64,000 nt of DNA from Sabellastarte sp. h YS-2021 (Eukaryota; Annelida; Polychaeta; Sabellida; Sabellidae): assembly GCA_964017235.1 (NCBI GenBank), contig OZ024940.1, positions 29,072,573 through 29,136,572 of the forward strand, given 5' to 3'. The notes beneath the pieces were generated by a model that worked only from the letters and a program-made list of their open reading frames with translations, had not been told where the DNA came from and did no database searches. The translations under genes were made by a program, and so were the position numbers. Of this stretch, positions 1 through 10,960 are shown piece by piece (the first letter of the stretch is position 1; the number at the start of each line of letters is the position of its first letter).

Positions 1-371
1 TCCGCGTCCGCGTGAACAACTTCTCCTCCAAAACTACAAGGCCTAGAGACGTGCTGTTTTTTTTAAAAGATACCTTATCTATCGAGGATGAAAATTTGTT
101 CAAGGCATGCAAATCTGTCTGTTCGTCTGTTTGCTAGAGACATTACAAGGGGGGTACCCCCACCAAAAGTGTGAAAATTTCAACACTTTATCACAATTTT
201 CTCAGTGACTATTGCAGGGATTTCTCTCATATCTTGCATATATGTACTAGACCAGAGGTAGATTCCCTTGTGTGAGTATGAGACCTGGATCTGTTTTATT
301 TTTTTTTAATAAATTTTTTTAATAATTTTTAATGCCTTAAAATTCATGAAATCATTCACTAAATCACTAAA
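1..371. other. AT-rich sequence without a recognised gene
   Basis: No supported reading frame. The stretch holds homopolymer runs of T and A near 60 and 300 and a short GC-rich palindrome-like patch (GGGGGGTACCCCC) near 150. It looks like the edge of a dispersed repeat, but no family could be assigned. Confidence 0.5.
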
Positions 372-427
372 TCCGTCGTGATATGACCTGTACAGTGTTG
401 AAAGCGACATAAAACCCCAAATAAAAA
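372..427 (+). repeat. 3' tail fragment of a tRNA-derived SINE
   Basis: This matches the 3' end of the full SINE at 17360-17598: a 'gatatgacctgtacagtgtt' block, then a 'gcgacataaaacccc' block and an A-rich tail. The tRNA-like head and body are absent, so it is a 5'-truncated copy. It abuts the satellite array. Confidence 0.75.
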
Positions 428-429
428 AA

Positions 430-1998
430 TCACTAAATCACTTATAACTTGAAAAGTGTTGCATTTAGAGCATTTTGTTAAAATATGTCATTCAGCTACT
501 TTTTTCATAGCTACAACATGAGGAGTAACTTGGGTGTCTGTCTCAATAGCTAAGTGAGTAATAGCTACTTTTGGGCTTTTCAGTAACTTCCATCATGAGT
601 AAAATCACTTATAACTTGAAAACTATTGCATTTAGAGAATTTTGTATAAATATGTTATTCAGCTACTTTTGGGTCAGCTATAACATAGTAAAATTTCAGG
701 CCTGTAGCTCATGGCATAGCTGAGTAATAGCTACTTTGAGGTTATCACTGTTGAGTAAATCACTTATAACTTGAAAACTATTGCATTTAGAGTATTTTGT
801 TTAAATATGTTATTCACCTATTTTGGGGTCAGCTATAACATAGTGAAGTTCTAGACCTGTAGCTCATTGCATAGCTGAGTAATAGCTACTTTGAAGTTCT
901 CACTGTTGAGTAAATCAGTTGTAATTGGAAAACTATTAAATTTACAGAAATTTGTGTAAATATGTTATTCAGCTACTTTTGGGTCAGCTATAACATAGTG
1001 AAATTACAGACCTGTAGCTCATGGCACAACTGAGCAATAGCTATTTTCAGGAACTGACTGTTGAGTAAATCAGTTGTAACTTGAAAAGTGTTGCATTTAG
1101 AGCATTGTGTTAAAATATGTCATTCAGCTACTTTTTTCATAGCTACAACATGGTAACTTGGGTGTCTGTCTCAATAGCTAAGTGAGTAATAGCTACTTTT
1201 GGGCTTTTCAGTAACTTCCATCATGAGTAAAATCACTTGTAACTTGAAAACTATTGCATTTAGAGAATTTCGTATAAATATGTTATTCAGCTACTTTTGG
1301 GTCAGCTATAACATAGTAAAGTTTCAGACCTGTAGCTCATGGCATAGCTGAGTAATAGCTACTTTGAGGTTATCACTGTTGAGTAAATCACTTATAACTT
1401 GAAAACTATTGCATTTAGAGTATTTTGTTTAAATATGTTATTCACCTATTTTGGTGTCAGCTATAACATAGTGAAGTTCTAGACCTGTGGCTCATTGCAT
1501 AGCTGAGTAATAGCTACTTTGAAGTTCTCACTGTTGAGTAAATCAGTTGTAATTGGAAAACTATTAAATTTACAGAAATTTGTGTAAATATGATATTCAG
1601 CTACTTTTGGGTCAGCTATAACATAGTGAAATTACAGACCTGTAGCTCGTGGCACAACTGAGCAATAGCCATTTTCAGGTACTGACAGTTGAGTAAATCA
1701 GTTGTAACTTGAAAAGTGTTGCATTTAGAGCATTTTGTTAAAATATGTCATTCAGCTACTTTTTTCATAGCTACAACATGATGAGTAACTTGGGTGCCTG
1801 TCTCAATAGCTCAGTGAGTAATAGCTACTTTTGGGCTTTTCAGTAACTTCCATCATGCGTAAAATCACTTGTAACTTGAAAACTATTGCATTTAGAAATT
1901 TTTTTATAAATATGTTATTCAGCTACTTTTGGGTCAGCTATAACATAATAAAATTTCAGACCTGTGGCTCATGGCATAGCTGAGTAATAGCTACTTTG
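430..1998 (+). repeat. Higher-order tandem satellite, ~157-bp monomers in a four-monomer unit
   Basis: Monomers share an 'acttgaaaactattgcattt' start, a 'tatgttattcagctac' centre, and 'gtcagctataacatag' and 'gagtaatagctactt' ends. Starts judged by the GAAAA(C/G)T motif fall at 451, 618, 773, 928 and 1083, so each monomer is 155-167 bp. A distinctive variant (GAAAAGTGTT start, then 'acttttttcatagctac') recurs at 451, 1083 and 1711, giving a higher-order period of about 630 bp made of four monomers. The array holds two complete four-mers and a partial third that stops near 1998. Related diverged monomers lie at 58925-59119 and, weakly, at 47222-47475. No coding capacity is evident. Confidence 0.9.
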
Positions 1999-2480
1999 CA
2001 CTTAAACAGTTACCTTGCTACTTTCCTTCATAATACCATTTGCACGGAACAACTTTTTTGCCCTTTTCTTCTGTCAGCGTCAGAAATTCTTTCGAACATG
2101 CTGTTCAATTACCATTTACTGTACTTCTGTACAGCACTTTCCCTGATAATTATGCTTTCCTCTCATTATCACCTTCACAAATCAAAAACACTCATTCAGC
2201 TGACACAGTGCCCATTCACGGGCACTCTCCTCTTGTTTAAGGACAAAGGGACATTGAAACCATTGTATTTTTCATCTTATTGCTCCAAGATTTCATTGTA
2301 CTTTACTATATCCCAGATGGGATATACATGTAGTTATATATCCGATATAGTTATTACACGCCTTGACATAGTTATGCATTTTCCCTGAGCTCATACGCTC
2401 ATGCTTCTACTGATCTCTCTTTTTTGTCCCAGACTTTGATGAAATTGACAACATGAAATTGAATTTTCCTCTCTTTACTC
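1999..2480. other. No recognised gene
   Basis: AT-rich unique-looking sequence follows the satellite. Overlapping open frames of 130 and 66 codons exist between 1996 and 2388, but they lack recognisable domains and no splice signals or second exon support them. Confidence 0.4.
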
Positions 2481-2616
2481 CAATAGCTAAATTGACAAAT
2501 GTCCTTTTACCTTTTTCCCGTACATATGTCCTTCTGGATTTGCCTCTCTAGCTCTCCAGTAGCTAAAAGGATACATGTCCTTTTTGCCTTTTTCCCATAC
2601 ATTTGTCCTTCTGGCA
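2481..2616 (+). repeat. Two-copy tandem duplication, ~76-bp unit
   Basis: The block starting 'caatagctaaa' at 2481 recurs with changes at 2557. Both copies carry 'tgtccttttacc/tgcctttttccc' and end 'tgtccttctgg'. It is a local duplication of unknown role. Confidence 0.65.
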
Positions 2617-2678
2617 TCAGAGTTTCTTGAATTATGGCGCAGTGTGATGAGTATTTGCTCACTGAACTTAACCAGCAA

Positions 2679-2855
2679 TGGGCTACACTAGTACTTGGAT
2701 GAGCGACTGTCGGAGTTCTACACCAGCTGTGGGATGTGTCTCAGTTGGAATTTCTTTGTATTCCCAGACTTTTGTAAATTCTAGTACACTACTCACGTCT
2801 CTGATGGCTTTGTGCTTGCACTAGGGGACCCAAAACATTTTGGCCTTGTTATATA
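2679..2855 (+). repeat. 5S rRNA-derived SINE (SINE3-like), plus orientation
   Basis: Positions about 2679-2716 read GGGCTACACTAGTACTTGGA followed by TGAGCGACTGT, which parallels the 5S rRNA internal promoter region (GGTTAGTACTTGGATGGGTGACC). The downstream body, 'tctctgatggctttgtgcttgcact' then 'gacccaaaacattttggcc', is also found reversed in the copy at 5840-5975, so both belong to one family. That 5S genes can seed SINEs is established; assignment here is from motif comparison by eye. Confidence 0.7.
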
Positions 2856-3156
2856 TTTGTTTCCACTATTTGAAGCATACTTCACAAAAAGCTGTGACCT
2901 AAAATGGGGTCAAGGTACAGTAATCTAATCCATGAGGGTAAGAATAATGTACAATCATTTAAACATAGTGAGTCATAAGCTACAATTCTACCCAAATTAG
3001 TTACATTATCAGTTCCATGAAGCATTACAGTTCTCTCAGATACTAAAATAATCCTCTATCATACAGTGTAAGTTTGTCCTCAACTGATCAAAGTTGAAAA
3101 TATTTAGAAGGGGAATTAGCTAAGTACAAGAGGACAAGAGGAGGAAAATGGCAGCT
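2856..3156. other. No recognised gene
   Basis: Short AT-rich spacer between two SINE insertions. No reading frame, repeat or RNA gene could be supported. Confidence 0.4.
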
Positions 3157-3166
3157 AAGAGCTTCT

Positions 3167-3313
3167 ATATTTATTTTGTATTTAGTGTACATACAGTTGG
3201 TCAAAGTTCTGTACTGTAAACTGGCAAGCAACTACCAGCTTTCCTATTTGTGGTCGGCCAGGGATTCAAACTCTCATCTCAGAGGTGGGAGACGAGTGTG
3301 TTATCACTGCACC
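3167..3313 (-). mobile_element. tRNA-derived SINE, minus orientation, flanked by a 10-bp TSD
   Basis: The direct repeat AAGAGCTTCT at 3157-3166 and 3314-3323 brackets the insertion exactly. Read on the minus strand, the element starts with a shortened tRNA-like head: an A-box-like GGTGCAGTGATAACAC and a B-box-like GTTTGAATCCC. The family body and an AT-rich tail follow. The usual GGGGCCAC start and the 'gatatgacctgtacagtg' tail are missing, so this copy is trimmed at both ends. Confidence 0.85.
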
Positions 3314-3323
3314 AAGAGCTTCT

Positions 3324-5481
3324 GTAAGAATTTGGACCCAGGCATTGGTGTGTTTAGATTTCTGTACAGATTATAAGTACAAATTATGTAGTGTACTGCA
3401 TTGAGTATCCTGCATTAAACAGCTCCATGATTCCAGAGAAGAGATGGGGAAACAAGATGGCTATGTAAGCTTTGAGGGATTTTTTGCCTGAAGGAGGCAG
3501 TACATGTCACATTGTTTACATTGTCAGGAAGGTCATTCTAAATACCACAGGTCATACTTTTCAACATGCATGGTATTTTTAACATTACTACTTAGAGTTG
3601 AAGCTCCAAACTGCCATACTCTTCATAGAACATATTTCAGGGACAAATCTATTATAAACCATTTTATTTTATGGAATACTTTACAGTTTTAACATATACA
3701 CTCACAGATAATTGAGAAAATATCATTCGGAGCCAATCCTGAGATCTCACAAATCGTTAGATTAGGAGACACATACAGAGAACAGATCTCCACCAGAAGA
3801 TGGAAGATGGTTGTAGCTAGAATATCATTCACATAATGTAATCAGTTCTTCTTTTGGCATGGCATTTACCACCTAAACAATTGCACAAAAACTGGTTCAT
3901 TACTTTTAGAGTAGTTTCAACGAGCCAAGACAATGAGAACACATTGAACATGAGACTTTTGAAAGGAGGACACTCTTTGGTATCCAAAATATGATCCATA
4001 TCTTGTAATAACCTGTTCCCTTAGCCAGGCCTTAAGCATATAAAACTTTCTTATGTTCATTAGGTTTGGGGTAATCACTAACAAGCCAACCTTTTCATTG
4101 GTCGCCAAGTGTAAAAAATTAAGTTGGGCTGGTGTGAATATTATAGCTGGCACAATCGTAAGTTTGACCCCAAACATATACCTGTTGTACAGATTTTCGA
4201 TTGACCAAAAGCACTGATTCCTCTATCAGAGTCAGAAGTAAGAGTTAGTAGAATCTGGGAGAAAAAGTCCTCTGATAAAATCCCTACAGGAGGAGCCCTA
4301 CCTTTTTAGAAGCACAGGAGGGTAGATTAATTTAGTATTTGGTTACAAAAGTTGAGCCCATTCCAGGGAGGACTTATATTTAAACCTAAAGACTTGAGCC
4401 AAAGATTAGAAAAGCTTCTTTGAGAAATCTGCTGGGTATAAGAACAAAACTTAGTGCAAGTTTTAAACAAAAACACCGCATCCCCAAAAAAACACTCAAT
4501 ACTTTCAATTTAATTACTTCTGCGATTTTTTAAGCCTGCTTTTGTTTATCTGTGAATTTTTTTTCTGGAATGAATATCTTTGATCATATAAAACATGTAG
4601 GTCTTTTCTCCTGTAGATATTATCTCCATGAGGCTTTTTATCCTAACACAAGTATGGCACGCCCTACATTATTAATACACATAATAAATCAGTAACACCT
4701 GCTTGAACAGATAGTGGCCATATTAATTTTAATTGAGAGAATTGGGGGTTGTCCAGCGGAGATTATTACAATGGTCTAAGGTCAGCAGTGATGGTGGAGG
4801 CTGGTCCCAGCGATGAGGAAGGGGCGCTTGACCAACAGTAATTTCCAAGGGAGGCTGTGATTGTCAGGATGTCTTTCTATTTGTAAGACGTTGCTAGAAA
4901 ACTCCCCAACAGAAGCCTCAAGTTTCCTTAATCACATTACAACTCCACGACAGGATGCCTGCCAATTTATAAAATATTGCCCCAACCCAAAGCCTCATGT
5001 TTCCTCATTGAACAGTATCAAGAGGTAATGACCAGAATGATTTTCATTTTGATAGAAAGGTTGCTAAATTATAAACTACTTCAAAAAAAATCATAGAATT
5101 ATACACCCATTATCCAACTTATCAGTGTTATTGAGGAAATAGGATGCCCCACTTGGCAGTTGTTTAAGCAATATTCTAAAAATAAAAGATATCCTGACCC
5201 TCACCGCTTGGGGGTTTCTAGCAATATTTATAAATCTCTCTATCCCCCAATTTGACACTCCCCCAGCCAATCACTTCTATCGCCATATGTCCAAGTAGAT
5301 ATTCCAGATGCCCGGATTTTAGAATGAACTAGCAATTTGTCTTAAAAATATACAGCTATCATTCTTTGTGCACACACAGTTCATTGGGTCAAGAGGTTGT
5401 TTAATACACATACACTGGTATGTAACTGAGCATGCAGAGAAAATATGAGAATGACTTAAATCTGGCAATGTGATAAACATT
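3324..5481. other. Long AT-rich interval without a supported gene
   Basis: Small open frames (such as 62 codons at 3504-3692 plus and 86 codons at 3917-4177 minus) show no domain, no repeat of codon pattern and no splice context. Within 4730-5300 there are short, diverged direct repeats around 'cccaacagaagcctcaagtttcctta' (about 4905-4935 and 4982-5010). I see no RNA gene here. Confidence 0.45.
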
Positions 5482-5705
5482 TTAATAATAATAATAATAG
5501 TACTGGGCTCTTATATAGCGCTTTTTCTCTATTATTAGCTCAAAAGCGCTTTATACAGTATTACCCCAGCAAGGATAGCCAGCCTTGGTAACCTTGCTTA
5601 TTGCTGCCATGCAAGGCGCAAAAGCCAGTATCCCTTAAAGCCGTATTTCCCCTGGGTGGAGAGAGGCAGAGAACAGGTTAACATCTTGCCCAAGGATGTT
5701 ATCCC
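5482..5705 (+). repeat. Dispersed repeat with (AAT)n start and TATATAGCGCTTT core
   Basis: An (aat)5 run leads into 'gggctcttatatagcgcttt' and, about 25 bp on, 'caaaagcgctttatacagta', which gives an inverted AGCGCTTT pair. The rest runs through 'tatccctt' and 'catcttgcccaagg' to about 5705. Elements starting with ATA/AAT repeats and this core are common in marine invertebrate genomes; that recollection is general knowledge, not a search result. Confidence 0.6.
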
Positions 5706-5839
5706 ACATGAAACAATGAAATTTTAACTACATAATGTACTAATATGGCACATTCGATGGCAGATTGGGTTGGTATTTTTGCTTTTTTATAATTTTAATG
5801 AAACTGTAAGTGTTTGCATTGTTTTCAGTGTCACTGTAG

Positions 5840-5975
5840 CAGATCATTAAAGTAGGCCCAAATGTGTTTTGGGCCTCCAGTGCAAGTGCAAAGCCATCAG
5901 AGATACGAGTAGTGCACTGAAGCAGTCACCCATCCCAGTACTAACATAGCCCGTCACCGCTAAACTTCTGTAAAA
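5840..5975 (-). repeat. 5S rRNA-derived SINE (SINE3-like), minus orientation
   Basis: On the minus strand the 5975-side reads 'agtttagcggtgacgggct' then 'tgttagtactgggatgggtg' then 'actgcttc', closely following 5S rRNA (AAGTTAAGCAACGTCGGGCC, GGTTAGTACTTGGATGGGTG). The body (a 'ctctgatggctttgcacttg' block, then 'cccaaaacacatttgggcc') matches the copy at 2679-2855. It would have been mobilised by a LINE in trans, and it lacks coding capacity. Confidence 0.75.
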
Positions 5976-6059
5976 GACAGACAGTGATTGTGGTCAGGCC
6001 ACAGCTTCTTTAAAAGACAGACACAATTCCTGAAAGTCCGGAGACAAAAAAATAATGAG

Positions 6060-6335
6060 TCGCTGAATACCTCTCAGTGCCGATCATCACAGGATCAAGG
6101 TCAAAGGTCACACGGAGGTCAAACCATGATGTTGCACAACTAGACCCCCTAAAAACATCCCTGCCAAGTTTGAACTTCCTGCAGCTAATGGTTGCAGAGA
6201 TCTAGCCCGGACAAGATTCCCGAACAGACGGACAGGCAGACAGGCAGAATGACAGGTGGACAGGCAGACAGACAGAGAGACAGACAGATGAAATGCTGAC
6301 GACAATACCCCTCAGGCCGCGTCTGGCCAAGGGGT
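6060..6335 (-). repeat. Dispersed repeat with GACAGGCA minisatellite and AGGTCA cluster
   Basis: The stretch contains a conserved-looking body ('ctgccaagtttgaacttcct', 'gagatctagcccggac') and a degenerate (gacaggcagaca)n array at about 6226-6292. Three AGGTCA half-sites lie at 6098-6103, 6105-6110 and 6116-6121. The minus strand is open for 65 codons (6108-6305), but this reflects the low-complexity array and not a gene. Orientation is uncertain. Confidence 0.55.
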
Positions 6336-6399
6336 AAAAATAAAAAAAAAGTGATTTCTAGATGTGTGAGCTGGGACAGAGCTCGCGCTTAAAAATAAT

Positions 6400-7050
6400 T
6401 AGGTGTAGACATGTGTTAATGTTGTCTTGAGAGTTACAATATGTTGACCTCAATTTAAAAGAGGTTTTTATCAAATACATGGAGAATTATTATGTAGCCG
6501 AGTATTATGTTTGGTTCTTAATTTGATTTTGTAAATGTGCATCATTATTAAATTTATTTTATTGGGTGTGTCAAGGAGCAAATATTATAATAGCTTCCTT
6601 TTATCATATTATTGTAGTATTGTAGAAAATTCCTGCTACTTCTCTTGATAAGTAGTCAATCTATGTATCATAGCATAACAAGGCAAAACATAATGAATGA
6701 AAGCTGATTGTATGTCAGGATATGGTTCACACAGGATTACAGCTGCAGCCAATCTGTAAATACTTGAATTGCTTCAACAAAAGGTATGGAATATCAACCT
6801 TTAACAAACACATCAATCTACATGTCATTACTGTTGTGATCTGGGAAATGTTCAGTTACATTTCTGTTAAGGCCAAGACCCAGCGAGCCTCACACTAACA
6901 GAGATCACTTTTTTGGGGTTCTTTTGAAGCACTGTCCATGTTGATTGCTTCCAAGTTCTGATATCAGTGCCCCACTGATGGCTTTACCTCTTGTGCCTGT
7001 AGATCAAAAGACTTTTGGGCCTTACTAAAGGCTATAGGCTCACTTATAAA
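6400..7050 (+). repeat. Dispersed ~640-bp repeat, copy 1
   Basis: This segment aligns by eye with 15716-16360 along its length. Shared blocks include 'gtcaatctatg.at.atag', 'aacaaggcaaaacataatga', 'cacacaggattacagctg' and 'gtagatcaaaagacttt'. The 3' part ('tgctttccaag.tctgat', 'tgatggctttac') resembles the body of the 5S-derived SINEs. A (CA)n-TATATA tract follows at about 7058-7075. Confidence 0.7.
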
Positions 7051-7439
7051 AGTGTCACACACACACACATATATAATAAAGTTCAGTTTTGCAGAAATAG
7101 TTTATGCTTTTGCTCTAATATCTTTTGCGTAAATATAGTAGCAATGATGTCACGGGGGGGTCATTGATTATGTCAACAAACTAATTTTTAATCCATTTTT
7201 GCATATGTATATTTGCGTCCCAAGACTTTCTTCTCCAATTAAGCCTTTTATGAGGACACTGAAACGGAAATGTTTTTACAGGTTTAGGGTTTCCAGAAAA
7301 AGATAGGAAATATATTTGAAAAAAAAATCTCCATACTGGGGAAAGTGAATGACTGTTTTGAACTGGCTAACTTTCCCGTGTCAGTAAGTTATTTTCAGAT
7401 TTTTCCAAATTTGCTGCCCGCGATGTTTAAAGCTTTTAT

Positions 7440-7840
7440 ATTTGATAAGTGTTTTACTGATAAAGAGAGGGTACTGGGGAAGATTTCACAAAGGGACTTA
7501 GTCTATGCCACGTTTTGGCTAGGTCAGGGACTTAAATCTAAGACTTTGGTCTTAGCTAGTTAAGGGACTTAAAGGGATTTCAAAAAGGGTGACTTAGCTA
7601 AGTCCAAGCTTATCAAATAACCACAATGGTTTTCTGTGTCATGTGACCTTTCATTTTTTATTCAAATATACTATTGGTGACATATATCCTTCATTTGATG
7701 TATTTTATCTAAGAATCGAAGGATAAGTGCTGTTTTGAAATGGAAACCCTTGTTACCACATATAAACTTCCCAAAGACTGCTTTAGTGAGGTGTTCAGTA
7801 TAATTATACTTTATTTACAGCCATTTTAAATTTTGACGTG
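7440..7840 (-). repeat. Dispersed repeat with CTTAGCTAAG motifs, inverted relative to 45960-46290
   Basis: Near 7460-7615 there are several near-palindromic 'acttagctaag' and 'tttcacaaaggg' blocks. The following 200 bp ('cacatgtgac.ttc', 'cttcatttgatgtattttat', 'cttcccaaagactgctttag', 'gtataattatactttattta') match the reverse complement of 45960-46160. It is a foldback-like non-autonomous element family; another piece of the same motif is at 55326-55466. Confidence 0.65.
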
Positions 7841-8795
7841 GAGAAAAGTTTATGGTGGCCATATTTAAGTCCTTTACAACATTTAAGCCCACTACCTACC
7901 AGATTTATGATAGGATCAAAGTGCACAGTACACATACTTTCCTCTTATAAAGAATGCAAATAAAAGAATGGTTCAATAACTGGTCTTACAATTTCCAATT
8001 CATGATCAAAATAACTCTGTTGACATTAAATGGAGTGACTTGTAAAATAAGATTAGATAGATCCATTTAAGTACAAGGCGACAATTTGAAACGGTACAAA
8101 ACAAACATGCTGTCAATATTTTAGCAGGAAAAACATATTACTTTACTGATTGTTTCAGAAAAAAAAATTCAATTTGGCCAAGGTTTATTTTGGCAATATT
8201 TTAAATTGTTATATTTAACAAGCTCAGACAAGCACATACAGACAGCAATACAGAATAGGAAGATTATTATAAGATTTGTGTGGACCTTGAGGTCTGGTAC
8301 TCTGGAAACTTAGCAAAAAAGTGTGTAATTCCAACCACACAATTCACTTTCGTTATGCTTGGAAAGAGTTAATTTTAGAAATATAAATGGCAACAAAGGA
8401 ACTATATCTTATCGATTTTCAATAAACTATGATGACCTTGGTGAAAAAGCGGTGATATGGCTGGTGACACATACTTAAAAATAGCAACAATTTCTTTGTT
8501 GCAGAATAAAACACGACTTTGTTTCAAAAACCAAGAATAGCTTTAATCTAACATACAGTAGTGAATGATACATATTTAGGATAAACCACATTCTTTTCAC
8601 AGGAACTGAAAATCCACAGCTTGGACACAGTAAAGAAGTAAGTAATAGTTACTGAGATTGGATGAAAAGTATGATATATAAATTCTCAGAATGATATATC
8701 AATTCTCAGATAAAAATATATCAAATTTAATATTTATATTTATAATAAATCTATTGTATTGTACATATTATACTCAGTACAATAGCCCAGCCACT
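7841..8795. other. No recognised gene
   Basis: AT-rich intergenic sequence upstream of the TRIM locus. A 5' untranslated exon or promoter for the TRIM gene could lie here or further up, but no TATA/initiator pair or donor site stands out enough to call. Confidence 0.4.
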
Positions 8796-8873
8796 AATCT
8801 GCCTGTACCTGGGTTCAAACCCACGTCCTCTGTGTTCCCATGCAAGTTACCCACTAGGTCACAGTGGCAGATA
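8796..8873 (-). repeat. tRNA-like SINE head, minus orientation, at the duplication breakpoint
   Basis: On the minus strand this reads as a tRNA-like head with an A-box-like GACCTAGTGGGTAAC and a B-box-like GGGTTTGAACCC. It belongs to the same family as the plus-strand element at 9529-9839. The left edge of the 2.1-kb TRIM duplication (8861) falls inside it. Confidence 0.6.
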
Positions 8874-10960
8874 AATCTAGCATAATTAGACTTCTTAGAC
8901 TTCTTGTCTGTTTAATTATTGTTCTACTTCTAAGGTGCGATGGATGGAATCGTAGTTTAGACATTGTACATATAATTATATTTTACACGGCAAGCACTGA
9001 TAATTGTTGGGGGAAACCTTGTGAGGGCAGGCAGAATATTTGTACTTACTTATTTATGTGACATCCGGCTTGCGGATGCAGCTTCCGGTAAAGATATCAA
9101 ATGGTATATACTTATAAGAAGGAGTGTGGTTGTATGTGGTTGTACAGTTGACATGAGCTTATTGGCACTGACTGGTTCTAGTCAGGTATGTAGGCTAGAG
9201 AAAGTCAAAATGCATCTTGCATTTTTCAGGTATCAGTTCTTGGTCTCACTCAGCTGCACTTGAAATAAATGAGAACCAGACATAAACTTGTGTAAGTCAT
9301 TGTCATTTTGAAGACATTTTTCATTTAGACATGAATACTGTCCTTATATTTCACATACTGTACCCATATACCACCCATCTAGAAAATCTGATTAAGTTCA
9401 GTTTTAATTTTTTTACACTATAGTGTAAATGCTTACTTTGAAATGTTGAGTAAACTAAAAGGCTTTAAATAGGTTCTGAAAATGTTTTGTAAAAGTTTTC
9501 ACCATTAAAACAGTTTTCAATGTTTACTGCCAATGTGGCCTAGTGGGTAACACACTTGTCTAAGAACTCAGAGGCCGTGGGTTCAAACCTGGGTACAGGC
9601 AGATACATAGTGCCTGGGGGAACCACTTAAAATGGTGGTCCTTTATCATTGGGTCCTATCCCCAGTGGCAGGCTAAAGAACCTCAAGGATGTTGATAAAT
9701 GGTCATCCTTGAGTCTCTGTCTTTCAGTTAGGGGGGTATGTCAGTTACTTGTACATTGCAGCTGGCTGAACCTGTGCAGTCAGATCAGATGGGTTAAACA
9801 GGGCAGGTATTGCTGTGAATATAAATACACAATATAATACTGCAATGTGTTAATTTTAAATTAACAGTGGTCTCAATGTGAATCCAAAACATAGATCTAA
9901 AATTATTGGAATATTTCATTCTGTAACTAAAAATTAAATGGCCCTCACTTTTGACTCATGTCTTGTTATCTCATTTGTATTTTTTACAGACAATGGCCAC
10001 TTCTACACAAGGAGATAAACCTCTGGAACAACATATCACTTGCAATGTGTGTTTGGATGTGTACAATGACCCACACGCTTTAACATACCTTCACACTTAC
10101 TGCAAACAGTGTATACAGGGCCTCATGGAGGATTGTCAAATCAAGTGCCCAGAATGCAGGGAATATACAAAACAAAGTCACGTGAAGAAAGACTTCAAAA
10201 TGAAGAGTCTTATTACAATCAGCAGAAGCACATCAGAAAAAGATGATAATCCCCAGGAAACAGTCTGTGACCTTTGTAAAAATTCCAAAAAGGCTGTACA
10301 ATCGTTTTGTAGAAATTGCGAAGAATTAATGTGTGCCGATTGTTTTAGAGCTCACAGAGGGAGGAGACTCACCACAGATCACACAGTCATAACATTCACA
10401 GAGTTGCAGCAATCCCAAAAACAAGAACTAGACAAATATAATAAATTTGTCAGAGATACAGAGCGAGACGTGGACAGTAAACGTACCAGCAATAGAGAAT
10501 TGATAGAAAACATTAAACAAGCAGAAGTGAGACAAATGGCTGAAGTCAATCGACTGAGGCAGAGTATTCTTGATGATGTAAACAGCCACCATGACAGCTT
10601 ATTAGCAGAAATCCAGTCCATCAACCAAAACACCATCACAAGCTTGGAACAGCAGGGGCAGATGTTCACAGAGGCCAAACAGCAGCTGGCTGGCAAAAAA
10701 CAGTTGTTAGCAGATGTTTCACAAACTCATGATATCTCTGTTCTCACAAAGAGGCTGAAAAAACTGAGTAAGCAACTCAAATATGATGTGGAAGTGATCC
10801 GCTCCAAATTACCAAGGTTTGACAGGGATGTTCAGTCCAAGGTCCAAGTGGTCACAGGCATGAAGTGGGATCCTGGCACATCTACCAGGATAAAGGTGGC
10901 TGGTTCAGTGGCAGCCAGGGCTGATGAATCAAGATATCACAAACAGAGACTGGGAAGAAA
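8861..10960 (+). repeat. Tandem duplication, copy 1 (2,099-bp unit)
   Basis: Every landmark in this interval recurs 2,099 bp later: 'gtggcagataaatctag' at 8864/10963, the TRIM start codon at 9993/12092, the SINE head at 9529/11628. I saw no base difference in the parts compared, and several long translated stretches are identical. The copies meet at 10960 with one base (A) of shared sequence. The left edge lies in a SINE head; the right edge lies inside the TRIM coding exon. Confidence 0.92.
9529..9839 (+). repeat. tRNA-like SINE in TRIM upstream region, copy 1
   Basis: The head has an A-box-like TGGCCTAGTGGGTAACAC and a B-box-like GGGTTCAAACC, then a ~200-bp body and an AT-rich end (atataaatacacaatataat). 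The acceptor-stem halves do not pair well enough for a functional tRNA. The end coordinate is approximate. Confidence 0.55.

Noticed and set aside
430..1998. CRISPR array or bacterial repeat system
   Set aside because: Units are ~157 bp without unique spacers, and the DNA is clearly eukaryotic.
8864..9061. Short frame with a signal-peptide-like hydrophobic start, duplicated at 10924-11160
   Set aside because: It lies in the presumed intron or upstream region, has no cleavage context or second exon, and is present twice only because of the 2.1-kb duplication.
9529..9616. A true tRNA gene
   Set aside because: A- and B-box-like blocks are present, but acceptor and anticodon stems do not pair properly and a SINE-like body and tail follow.
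10379..10696. 105-codon minus-strand frame opposite the TRIM coiled coil (again at 12478-12795)
   Set aside because: Antisense shadow of a codon-biased coding exon.
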